Positions 7,150-14,120 of a stretch of 14,120 bases of DNA are shown here, one piece after another (positions within the stretch are counted from its first letter, which is position 1; every line of letters starts with the position of its first letter). Position numbers and translations under genes: made by a program. This stretch comes from Candidatus Heimdallarchaeota archaeon. Its GTDB lineage: Archaea > Asgardarchaeota > Heimdallarchaeia > Heimdallarchaeales > Kariarchaeaceae. Location of the stretch: NCBI GenBank assembly GCA_029882335.1, contig JAOUKW010000063.1, positions 1 to 14,120 on the forward strand. The letters are read 5' to 3'. The notes below the pieces were generated by a model. It ran no database searches. It worked only from the letters and a program-made list of their open reading frames with translations, and was not told where the DNA came from.

Positions 7150-8548
7150 AAATTCTTACTTTGGCAGTAAGCTTATTCATTTGTTTAATTACTTGTTCAA
7201 TTTCAAGTAAAATATTGGTATTGTAAGATTCTATAACATGAAAATTAGCATTGACAGACAATACGAGATTTTTGTACTCTTCAATCCTTTTTTTATAGAT
7301 TCTCTGGACTTTTGGTTCTATTATATATTTTCTATAATTCATCTGATTTACATCAAAGATTTCTTCATCTCTGACTGCTGCAGTAGCCATTACACCAAAT
7401 CCAGGTGTATTGCAAGCAATAAAAAATAATCTCTGAATGTTGGGCATTAATTTTGTAAGTCCATATTTCATCAATTTAGGATCTTGTTCCAATGATGAAA
7501 TGAGTATAACTACAGTATTTGTTAATTTATTATGAAGAATGCTATCATGTAATGTACTCACGTTAAAATCTGTACCTTGGGGTTTTACATCATATAAATT
7601 CATAGACATAGTCTTAATTGCAGTTGGAAACGAATTTAAATTGACTTTTCTCAAGGTTTCCTGACCATGTACCATAATATAGACAGAATGCTCACTTCTA
7701 TATATCGCAGTACATAGTTCAATTACAGATGATAATGCAAATTCTAATTTTGGACCAGCCATAAACAAAGATGCATCTACCACGATTAAGAAGCGTAATT
7801 GGTGGGGTTCTTCATATTCTTTTACAATTATTTTCCCATATTTTGCTGATGCTTTCCATGATATATGACGGATATCATCACCATATATAAAATCCCGTAA
7901 TGCAAGAAAATCGCTACCTCTACCTTTTGCGGGAATTGATATTTCTGAAATAAACCGATCCATAATCCTTTGTTTTAGTTTCCATGGAATTTCTACCCTT
8001 TGTGGTTCTGGAAGTACAAATATTTCTATATTTATTGCTTGTCGTTTTAATTTATAAAATAAACCAAAAATACCATCATATTTTATAATTACTCGTTTAA
8101 TTAATTCTTTCCCTCTTCGCGGAGCTAATTGTAGAAAGGTTACAGTAGTTAATTCGTTTTTTGAAACATGGATTATCGATTTATTGGTTACTTCAACTGG
8201 AAATAATCCTTCAGTTGTTTCTAGTTCTACTATAGCTGTTAGATCATGATTAGAATGAATTTTTACAAGAACAGAAACAAATGATTTAGCTTTTACTTGT
8301 CTTGAAGGGATTTCCACTAATACAGATAACTCTTCTTCCTTGTTTATCTCTTGTTGATACATGTAATACATAAATATTATTGGATAAATTAATGATGGAA
8401 AAATCAATAAAATATTATTACTAAAAAATCCAAAAACAGCTCCAACTATACTTAATATTAAAATCAAAGCACCATTCGAAGTTATTACAAAAAATATTGG
8501 TTTATCATCTTTTACAGATATACCAGTATCTAATTTAATTTCAGACAT
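7148..8548 (-). CDS. DUF58 (von Willebrand A-like) membrane-anchored protein
   Basis: DUF58 proteins pair with MoxR ATPases in a widespread membrane-associated chaperone or assembly system. Two hydrophobic segments near 17-40 and 41-60 anchor the protein. A beta-rich part (about 70-175) precedes the DUF58 core, with the signature GRGSDFLALRDFIYGDDIRHIS followed by WKASAKYGKIIVKEYEE (199-237). The vWA-like strand FLIVVDASLFM (243-253) gives D248 and S250, but the second MIDAS serine is replaced by F252, so metal binding may be weakened or lost. The start is set by GAGG (8558-8555) six bases before the ATG at 8548; two in-frame ATGs lie further up (8560, 8554), but both overlap that site. The resulting length is 466. 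The upstream moxR stop ends at 8557, so the two genes are nearly contiguous and surely co-expressed. Confidence 0.93.
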   Translation of the reverse strand: MSEIKLDTGISVKDDKPIFFVITSNGALILILSIVGAVFGFFSNNILLIFPSLIYPIIFMYYMYQQEINKEEELSVLVEIPSRQVKAKSFVSVLVKIHSNHDLTAIVELETTEGLFPVEVTNKSIIHVSKNELTTVTFLQLAPRRGKELIKRVIIKYDGIFGLFYKLKRQAINIEIFVLPEPQRVEIPWKLKQRIMDRFISEISIPAKGRGSDFLALRDFIYGDDIRHISWKASAKYGKIIVKEYEEPHQLRFLIVVDASLFMAGPKLEFALSSVIELCTAIYRSEHSVYIMVHGQETLRKVNLNSFPTAIKTMSMNLYDVKPQGTDFNVSTLHDSILHNKLTNTVVILISSLEQDPKLMKYGLTKLMPNIQRLFFIACNTPGFGVMATAAVRDEEIFDVNQMNYRKYIIEPKVQRIYKKRIEEYKNLVLSVNANFHVIESYNTNILLEIEQVIKQMNKLTAKVRI

Positions 8549-8554
8549 GTTCAT

Positions 8555-8558
8555 CCTC
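8555..8558 (-). promoter_or_regulatory. Ribosome-binding site deciding the DUF58 start
   Basis: The minus strand reads TGAGGATGAACATGTCTG. GAGG (8558-8555) is six bases from the ATG at 8548. The upstream in-frame ATGs at 8560 and 8554 have no proper site ahead of them: the first overlaps this GAGG and the second follows it directly. The 8548 start gives MSEIKLD as the N-terminus. Confidence 0.6.
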
Positions 8559-9498
8559 ATAAATTAACTGGAGTTTCTTTTATTACACTATCAACTATTT
8601 GTTGAATTGGCACTTGATCAACTTCAGCTTGTGGTGTTAATATTATTCTATGATTCATAACATGGAAAAATAAATATTTAACATCATCTGGTTCAACATA
8701 ACTTCTTCCTTCCATAGCTGCCTTTGCACGACACATAGTCATCAAAGCAATACTTGCTCTTGGTGAACCACCCAAGGCTAATGCAGGTAAAAATCGAGTC
8801 TTTACCACTAATCTAGCAATATAATCAAGGATTGAATCAGATATATCAACTTTGTCTAACACTTTTTGTATTGCAATAATTTCATCTCTTGAAGAAACAA
8901 CATTTACTTTTGGAATAAAATTTGCCCTTTTTGATCTCAGGATATTGACTTCTTCTTCATAATTGGGTAAAGACATCATTAATCGAATCATAAATCGATC
9001 TAATTGTGCCTCAGGCAAAGGATAAACTCCAACTTGTTCAATTGGATTTTGAGTAGCCATGACAAAAAAAGGTCTATCTAGTTTTCTAGTTATTCCTTCA
9101 ACAGTTACTTGTAATTCTTGCATTGATTCTAGAAGAGCAGCTTGAGTCTTTGGAGGAGCTCTAGAAATTTCATCACATAGAACAATATTTGTAAAAATAG
9201 GGCCTGGAATAAATTCAAATTTTAAATCCTTTGGATTATATATTGATGACCCAGTTATATCAGCAGGCATTAAATCAGGGGTAAATTGAATTCTTTTATG
9301 ATCCATGCCTAGCACATCAGAAAGAGTACTCGCTAAATATGATTTTGCAATTCCCGGAACTCCTTCCAACAAAACATGACCTTTTGCAAATAAGGTAATA
9401 AGAATTAACTTTATTTGATTTCTATTGCCAATTATTCGTTTTTCCATTTCATTAATTATTTTTTCAGTGGTTTCTTTTACTAAATTTAATTCGTTCAT
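8557..9498 (-). CDS. MoxR family AAA+ ATPase
   Basis: A cytosolic AAA+ ATPase of the MoxR branch, thought to act with vWA-type partners as a chaperone for assembling or activating protein complexes. Motifs are in order: Walker A GVPGIAKS (46-53), Walker B VLCDE (106-110) followed by ISRAPPKTQAALLESMQE, sensor 1 ATQNP (148-152), the arginine in LPEAQLDRF (161-169), and sensor 2 GGSPRAS (243-249, R247). The length of 313 is normal for the family. I chose the ATG at 9498 because GGAG (9510-9507) precedes it by eight bases; the ATG at 9516 would add six residues and overlap the upstream gene by 17 bases. It follows the DUF4350-like gene with one base between stop and start, and its partner DUF58 follows directly. 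It is the presumed energy source of the operon's machine. The gene symbol is not assigned because MoxR subfamilies differ in role. Confidence 0.96.
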   Translation of the reverse strand: MNELNLVKETTEKIINEMEKRIIGNRNQIKLILITLFAKGHVLLEGVPGIAKSYLASTLSDVLGMDHKRIQFTPDLMPADITGSSIYNPKDLKFEFIPGPIFTNIVLCDEISRAPPKTQAALLESMQELQVTVEGITRKLDRPFFVMATQNPIEQVGVYPLPEAQLDRFMIRLMMSLPNYEEEVNILRSKRANFIPKVNVVSSRDEIIAIQKVLDKVDISDSILDYIARLVVKTRFLPALALGGSPRASIALMTMCRAKAAMEGRSYVEPDDVKYLFFHVMNHRIILTPQAEVDQVPIQQIVDSVIKETPVNL

Positions 9499-9499
9499 T

Positions 9500-10819
9500 T
9501 TAAATTCTCCGTTCATTTATATTTTCCATAGTTTTAATGCTATCAATAGCAATATTAGTTGAATGTATAATATCCCATGCTATACGATCAGATATTAGAT
9601 TATTTGATAACATTTGAAGATCATTAAGTATAGAAGTTGAAATAGATTTTTCCAAATTATTTTCAATAATATAATTTAAATAATCCTTGGCTACTCCTGA
9701 CAAATAATATTTACCGAAGCGTTTAACATTCAGGTGTTCTTCCATTAATTTTCTCTCCTCTATTGTTAAAGGAATACCAGGTAATTTTTTAATATGTATT
9801 GAAGTCAATCGTTGTAAAATTCTTTTTGCAGTTTTTCCCGAGGTTGTTCTCTTGGAATTAATTAAATCACTATCCATGGCCATTAATATAGGTAAAAAGA
9901 TAATAAGTACAACAAAAATAAATTTGAAAAATAAATTATTAAAAATATTTTTAATAAACATAGATACTCCTACTCTACTATAAGGTAGCCAATTAAGTTT
10001 GGATTCATCAACAATTATATTATCCACCGTTGGATATTGATGTCTGAGAATTCTGTTGAATAAATTAATATTTTGTTGATATAAATTGGTATAATTATTT
10101 CTAAACATATATCGATCTGAAATTATAACGGTGTTCTTAATCTTTACTCCGATGGTAAATTCTTGCTTACAATACTCGATATTTTCTATATTTTGATAGC
10201 AAGTTTTACTAAATGCAGAATTTTTTGTTTTCAATATACTACTAATATAAACTGAATTAGGATCGTAATAATCCGTATAAACATCATCGAAATAATAACT
10301 ACCTATTGCAGTTGGGAGTACACTTTTATACTCAATTCCTTCATAAATAACAGAGGGGATACCTGCTTCACCACCATTATTGGTCGAATCATAAATAATG
10401 TCATCATCATAATTAACATAATCTTGACCTATTTTTTTAAAATTAGTTAAGTATTTATGATTAATACCAATAATCATAATATTTTTGTTATCCTCAACTA
10501 GTTTAGTCAACTTACTCAGCTCATTTTGATTTAAATCATTGTCTGGAGTTAGATATAATAATAAAGAATTTGAACTGAGTGGTGCATTATTACTTTCCAT
10601 ATCAACAACATTAGAGATTTTGTGAGTAATATTGCCAGCGAGATTTGAATATCCCCAGTCACTAGAATCCTCTATAGAGCCAATGGGAACATAATTCGGA
10701 TTTAGATTTAATAAACCAGGCAATATTAATATTAACAAGGTCATAAATAAAGTAACCATAATTCTTTTTACAATTAACTCTTCAATTAATTGTTTATAAT
10801 TAATTACTAAATCAACCAT
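9500..10819 (-). CDS. DUF4350-like membrane protein (GldG/GATase-like outer domain)
   Basis: Two membrane segments (about 18-37 and 296-316) bracket a large domain of about 260 residues on the outer face. This matches the DUF4350 pattern of MoxR operons. Marks are LLLYLTPDNDLNQNELSKL followed by VEDNKNIMIIG (86-118), like the family's strand with a proline-containing turn and helix, and VIISDRYMFRNNY (231-243), like the conserved DSD-x-F-x-N stretch, followed by a helix with NLFNRIL (252-258). The outer domain resembles class I glutamine amidotransferase-like folds, but no catalytic Cys-His pair is evident, so a binding role is more likely. C207 and C217 are the only cysteines and could form a disulphide. 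A 123-residue C-terminal tail is cytosolic and partly helical (K-rich, with LTIEERKLMEEHL). The start abuts the DUF4129 stop (TAAATG) and has GAGG nine bases upstream. Family assignment rests on pattern recall, not a search. Confidence 0.8.
   Translation of the reverse strand: MVDLVINYKQLIEELIVKRIMVTLFMTLLILILPGLLNLNPNYVPIGSIEDSSDWGYSNLAGNITHKISNVVDMESNNAPLSSNSLLLYLTPDNDLNQNELSKLTKLVEDNKNIMIIGINHKYLTNFKKIGQDYVNYDDDIIYDSTNNGGEAGIPSVIYEGIEYKSVLPTAIGSYYFDDVYTDYYDPNSVYISSILKTKNSAFSKTCYQNIENIEYCKQEFTIGVKIKNTVIISDRYMFRNNYTNLYQQNINLFNRILRHQYPTVDNIIVDESKLNWLPYSRVGVSMFIKNIFNNLFFKFIFVVLIIFLPILMAMDSDLINSKRTTSGKTAKRILQRLTSIHIKKLPGIPLTIEERKLMEEHLNVKRFGKYYLSGVAKDYLNYIIENNLEKSISTSILNDLQMLSNNLISDRIAWDIIHSTNIAIDSIKTMENINERRI
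9507..9510 (-). promoter_or_regulatory. Ribosome-binding site deciding the moxR start
   Basis: The minus strand reads ACGGAGAATTTAAAATGAACG. GGAG (9510-9507) lies eight bases before the ATG at 9498. It sits inside the final codons of the DUF4350-like gene and inside the first codons of the longer ATG-9516 version of moxR, which therefore is unlikely to be the true start. Confidence 0.65.
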
Positions 10820-11665
10820 TTAAACATTCCTCTTAATTTTACTAATAGGTTTTTTATAATCAGTTCCAAATGGTGTAATCTGATATTCTTTAACCCATTC
10901 TTCTTCAATAATTTTGAATCTTTCAATTGCAGATATAATTTCTATTTCAGAATTTTCATTTTCAAATAATTTGATTAAATTATTTTTGAATGTCAAAACA
11001 TCTGCTTGAGTTGCTATTTGACCTCCATAATTCACTTTGTAGAAAATGTTTACAATATTGTACACATTAGGACGAAATATAGGTTTTGACACTCGATAAG
11101 CATATTCCTTTGGAGTCCAATATTTAGGACGTGATACTTCCCTATAATTATCTAATGCTTTATCTAATTCCACATAAGCCTCATATACGGCTTCACTATA
11201 TTTTCCACTTGACAAACCTCTCTCCAATATTGATAAGGAAATATCTCGAGTAAATTTTAATTTTATGAAATTTTCTTCTTCAGTATTTGAATTAATTGAA
11301 GTTCCACTACTTTTAGTTATATTAAATTTTTTTATAACAAAGTAGAGTGCATAAAAAATCATTCCAAATATAATAATGTTTAATAAAATCTGTAGAATAT
11401 TCGTCATAGAACCGGAATTAGATCGATTTGTATTACTACTACCACTACTACCCGAATTTTGTTCTGATAAATCGTCAAATATATTTAATTTTTCCCAGAT
11501 CTCCATCATTGATCTCTGTATTTTTTGTATAAACTGAGCAAATATGTTTTTTGCAGGTAAGGCTGTATCTGGGGAAAAGAAAAACATAAATGGAATAATC
11601 AAAAATACATAAATTAAAATTGCATTTCTTATCAACTTGAAGTTTTCTTTAGAAATTATTACCAT
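10820..11665 (-). CDS. DUF4129-type membrane protein
   Basis: A short N-terminal cytosolic part, a first membrane segment (13-30), an outer loop of about 60 residues with a Ser/Gly/Asn-rich stretch (70-86), a second membrane segment (90-111) and a cytosolic DUF4129 domain (about 139-235). The domain signature is visible: GKYSEAVYEAYVELDKAL (154-171), WTPKEYAYRVSK (183-194) with the characteristic TP-x-E-Y, then a helix and YGGQIATQADVLTFKNNL (213-230). The last 50 residues are charged and unlike the domain. DUF4129 proteins are membrane-bound partners in MoxR/DUF58 clusters, often next to DUF4350. The gene starts in a TAATG overlap with its upstream neighbour, with GGAGG ten bases before the ATG, and its stop abuts the ATG of the next gene. 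Length 281. The biochemical role of this domain is unknown. Confidence 0.88.
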   Translation of the reverse strand: MVIISKENFKLIRNAILIYVFLIIPFMFFFSPDTALPAKNIFAQFIQKIQRSMMEIWEKLNIFDDLSEQNSGSSGSSNTNRSNSGSMTNILQILLNIIIFGMIFYALYFVIKKFNITKSSGTSINSNTEEENFIKLKFTRDISLSILERGLSSGKYSEAVYEAYVELDKALDNYREVSRPKYWTPKEYAYRVSKPIFRPNVYNIVNIFYKVNYGGQIATQADVLTFKNNLIKLFENENSEIEIISAIERFKIIEEEWVKEYQITPFGTDYKKPISKIKRNV

Positions 11666-12417
11666 TAATGATCATCCTCCACTTTTGTAAATGTCCTTTT
11701 GAATAATTTATCATATATGCTACAATTTGAATAGGTTTCAACATGATTACATATGGTATCATAATCACCAACCTTGATTCCCAGAAAAGAGCAGCCATTA
11801 ATATCTTTATATTTAAATGGACATATTTTTATAGGTAATTTAGAAGTAATATCATCTGTTGCTAAAAAAAATGGAACTGATTTTATCTCAACATGAGCTT
11901 TTTTCTGTGATGGCCACATCATTAATGTAAGAAAACCAATCAGGGATGGAAGTCCAACAAAATAGATGAATACTAAAAATAATACAAGTAATAATAATGG
12001 TACGATGAGTACTAAAGCTCTGATATCTAATAAGAAAAATGGTATTATAACCATCATAATCATTATTGTTATTATTAGGAAATTACTTATTACTGCATAG
12101 AAGTACTTTCTTGAGGCATGAGATCCATAGGTTATCTTTGCATAAATACCAGTAACACCCCATCCAATATAAATAAATAAATTCGTAATAGGATCCATTA
12201 TTCCAATTATATACATTAAGAATATAAATACCAATCCTAAATCCTGTTCAACTAATAAAAATACAGGAATCATAGTATCTCTACCGAGAATTATTATCAT
12301 TAAAAAACCAAGAGAAAGGAAGAAATTCATTAAGGCAAATAACGTGAGACTATCCTGTAAAATTATTCCCTTATCTCTAATTGTTTTAAATTTGCTCATG
12401 GGATTTATAATACTCAT
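11665..12417 (-). CDS. Membrane protein with a cytosolic four-cysteine tail
   Basis: I do not recognise a family. Hydrophobic segments lie at about 24-46, 49-72, 77-97, 106-130 and 134-167. The last 80 residues are soluble and contain all four cysteines of the protein: C199, C209, C223 and C232, spaced C-x9-C-x13-C-x8-C, with H225 beside the third. The tail looks like ICPFKYKDINGCSFLG, then ICNHVETYSNCSIYDKL. This is compatible with a bound zinc ion or an iron-sulphur cluster, but the spacing fits no motif I can name. The start ATG overlaps the stop of the PrsW-like gene as ATGA, and GGAGG lies six bases before it, inside the last codons of that gene. The tight coupling to a zinc-ribbon protease suggests both metal-binding tails work on the same side of the membrane. 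Confidence 0.85.
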   Translation of the reverse strand: MSIINPMSKFKTIRDKGIILQDSLTLFALMNFFLSLGFLMIIILGRDTMIPVFLLVEQDLGLVFIFLMYIIGIMDPITNLFIYIGWGVTGIYAKITYGSHASRKYFYAVISNFLIITIMIMMVIIPFFLLDIRALVLIVPLLLLVLFLVFIYFVGLPSLIGFLTLMMWPSQKKAHVEIKSVPFFLATDDITSKLPIKICPFKYKDINGCSFLGIKVGDYDTICNHVETYSNCSIYDKLFKRTFTKVEDDH

Positions 12418-14069
12418 ATTTTTCCTCCATGTATTACTGGTCTATATCCAACCAAGGACTTCATACCAATATAAAATAATACAATTGCTTCAATCCAATA
12501 AGCTAATGATACCAAAATAAAGCGAATATCATTAACAAATAGTGCACCAAATATACTTAACAATAATCCAAATTGGAATAATATAATTGCAAGAAAAATT
12601 CTAGATAAAGAAATTCCCATAGATCTGGTTTTCTCATTACTTAACCAAATTGATGTTATTAAATAACATGAGCTTAGCAAAATTAATAAGAAGAAACGAA
12701 TTAATATTTCGTCTTCAGTATTTCCCATTACTGCCATAATAAGTAAAGAGAGTGAAATTGGAATATATAAAGTGGTTAATATTCTTGTAATACCAATTGC
12801 CAAATTAGATAACATTCCAGATCGATATTCTAAAAATTTGTTATATGGGGGATTAACTGCGAAATTGCAATTCCAACACACATCTATATAAATCGGCAAG
12901 TAATTTTTACAATTGCCACATGTATGCACAAGAACAGCTTTGCATCTCTCACATATATCTTTGGAAACTTCGCTTTTACAATTATGACATTTTTTCAAAT
13001 ATTTACTTACAGCCTGCAATTGAAAGGTTGATGTTGTATATGCTCGTCTCAGATTATGATCTTCTATGTTTGATAAAGGTATATGCCATAAACTACAATG
13101 TTCACAAACAGAAGGAGATAATTTTTTTATGTAATATGGTACAATAATTACTACTCCAAGAGCAATCAAACCAATAAATAAGTTAACAATAGGTATTTGA
13201 TATGATGAGATTGTTATTGTTTTAAACTCAAACATCTCCGATAAAATTAGTAATCCATTCCATAGACCATGGAGAGTTATTGCTAAGATTATTCCCATAG
13301 TATATAATGAATAATCCTTATAAGTAACATTTATGGAGGGTTTATTATATAAAGTTAATAATAATCCATAACCCATCATTGCTGTAGTTGCAATATGAAT
13401 AGGAAAAATGGATCGTATTATTACTTGACCAGCTAATAAATTCCAAATATTGGTATTTGAGACATCATATATATATCCTAAATTAAAGATATACCAATAA
13501 GTTTCAAGTAAAGTAAATATAACACCTGCGAGCATACTTATCATCAAAATTGTACCTTTATTATTGAGTATTCTAGTTTCTTTTTTACCCCAACTGGTAT
13601 AAACTCCAGTGGATAAAATATAAATATGAATTGTTTTGCTAAATTCCTCAATAATAGGGCCAATTAAACCTATACTAATTAGTGCAATTATTCCTTCATT
13701 TTTAATGCTAAAAACAGATTGTAATACTATTATTGTAGTTAAGAAAGATCGTGTGTTTAGTGTAAGAGCTGTAATAATAGACACTACACCTCCAACAATT
13801 GAAAAAGAAAGTATCTCTTTAAAAGAATTATCCGTTTTTATGTCATCGTAAGTGAAATAAAGAATGAAAGTAATAAAAAAAATAGCAGAGATCATTGGTC
13901 CAATAAAAATAAACATAAGTCGAAACGTAAAGATTCCTGAATAACCAAAATATGCAATCAATACAAATAAAAAGACAAGTACAATCAATATTGCCTGCAT
14001 TTTAGTTTTTACACTAATGGAGGTTCTAGACATTGGCAATTTACTATTTTGATTAGATATGTCATTCAA
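12414..14069 (-). CDS. PrsW-type intramembrane metalloprotease fused to zinc ribbons and a second membrane domain
   Basis: The N-terminal 315 residues hold eight or nine hydrophobic segments and the PrsW pattern: E141, E142 and K145 in GPIIEEFSKT, E189 in LLETYWYIF, H225 in IHIATTAMMGYG, and H267 and N271 in LHGLWNG. These belong to the same broad group of membrane proteases as PrsW and CAAX-processing enzymes and probably bind a catalytic zinc in the membrane. Residues 322-401 carry ten cysteines in five CxxC pairs: CEHC (322/325), CHNC (361/364), CERC (373/376), CGNC (384/387) and CWNC (398/401). The last four pairs make a double zinc ribbon. Four more hydrophobic segments follow (about 424-448, 454-475, 487-510, 517-540), so the ribbons sit in a loop, probably cytosolic. 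The reading starts at a TTG (14069) with no ribosome-binding site; an ATG at 14033 would shorten it by 12 residues. In bacteria PrsW cleaves an anti-sigma factor, which archaea do not use, so the substrate is unknown. First gene of the operon. Confidence 0.85.
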   Translation of the reverse strand: MNDISNQNSKLPMSRTSISVKTKMQAILIVLVFLFVLIAYFGYSGIFTFRLMFIFIGPMISAIFFITFILYFTYDDIKTDNSFKEILSFSIVGGVVSIITALTLNTRSFLTTIIVLQSVFSIKNEGIIALISIGLIGPIIEEFSKTIHIYILSTGVYTSWGKKETRILNNKGTILMISMLAGVIFTLLETYWYIFNLGYIYDVSNTNIWNLLAGQVIIRSIFPIHIATTAMMGYGLLLTLYNKPSINVTYKDYSLYTMGIILAITLHGLWNGLLILSEMFEFKTITISSYQIPIVNLFIGLIALGVVIIVPYYIKKLSPSVCEHCSLWHIPLSNIEDHNLRRAYTTSTFQLQAVSKYLKKCHNCKSEVSKDICERCKAVLVHTCGNCKNYLPIYIDVCWNCNFAVNPPYNKFLEYRSGMLSNLAIGITRILTTLYIPISLSLLIMAVMGNTEDEILIRFFLLILLSSCYLITSIWLSNEKTRSMGISLSRIFLAIILFQFGLLLSIFGALFVNDIRFILVSLAYWIEAIVLFYIGMKSLVGYRPVIHGGKI

Positions 14070-14093
14070 TATAATAATTCAGTATTAATGGAC

Positions 14094-14101
14094 AATATAA
14101 A
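14094..14101 (-). promoter_or_regulatory. Candidate TATA box of the seven-gene operon
   Basis: The minus strand reads AAATAAGTTTATATTGTCC. TTTATATT (14101-14094) is a good archaeal TATA box whose centre is about 28 bases before the TTG at 14069. Transcription would start within a few bases of that TTG, giving a leaderless or near-leaderless message, which agrees with the absence of a Shine-Dalgarno motif here while the downstream genes of the operon have clear ones. Confidence 0.5.
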
Positions 14102-14120
14102 CTTATTTGATTAATTATAT

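Noticed and set aside
8557..9516. Longer moxR reading from the ATG at 9516.
   Set aside because: It would overlap the upstream gene by 17 bases and has no site ahead of it, whereas GGAG is correctly placed for the ATG at 9498.
12920..13851. Plus-strand ORFs of 75 and 71 codons inside the PrsW-like gene, and a 63-codon one inside the DUF58 gene.
   Set aside because: They lie opposite clear protein motifs and have no start signals or family resemblance.

Overview
This is an AT-rich (roughly 30% GC by eye), densely packed archaeal segment. The archaeal assignment rests on PheS (winged-helix N-terminal extension) and PheT (about 558 residues, archaeal/eukaryotic type), both typical of archaeal phenylalanyl-tRNA synthetase. 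It also fits the Shine-Dalgarno motifs AGGTGA, GGAGG and GGAG, the TATA-like boxes and the apparently near-leaderless genes. The gene mix and base composition would suit an Asgard-type or other AT-rich archaeon, but the lineage is an inference I cannot confirm.

Layout. Positions 1-3180 (minus strand) hold pheS and then pheT, with the 3' end of pheT just beyond the window edge. Positions 3181-3531 are a 351-base gap between diverging genes. It carries three perfect inverted repeats and the likely promoters of pheS (minus) and an amidohydrolase gene (plus). Positions 3532-4764 (plus) encode a metal-dependent amidohydrolase of the imidazolonepropionase/Xaa-Pro dipeptidase-like group. One base after its stop, the stop of a convergent minus-strand gene begins (4766-6205); it encodes an acidic protein with three predicted winged-helix units. 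After a 129-base gap, everything from 6335 to 14069 is on the minus strand and forms one tightly coupled seven-gene operon.

The operon, in order of transcription, is: a PrsW-type intramembrane protease fused to zinc ribbons and a second membrane domain; a five-segment membrane protein with a cytosolic four-cysteine tail; a DUF4129-type protein; a DUF4350-like (GldG/GATase-like) protein anchored at both ends; a MoxR AAA+ ATPase; a DUF58 (von Willebrand A-like) protein; and a six-segment membrane protein with a very basic tail. Every junction is an overlap or a gap of nine bases or less. MoxR, DUF58, DUF4129 and DUF4350 are a recurrent set in bacteria and archaea, thought to be a membrane-associated chaperone/assembly machine. 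The distinctive points here are the promoter-proximal PrsW-zinc-ribbon protein and the Cys-tail membrane protein, which make a combined protease/AAA+ chaperone membrane system plausible. Its substrate is not visible in the window.

Several start codons can be refined from ribosome-binding sites (moxR at 9498, DUF58 at 8548, the last membrane protein at 7138). At two junctions the TAG stop of the upstream gene is built into the AGGTGA ribosome-binding site of the next. No tRNA, rRNA, CRISPR array or mobile element was seen.
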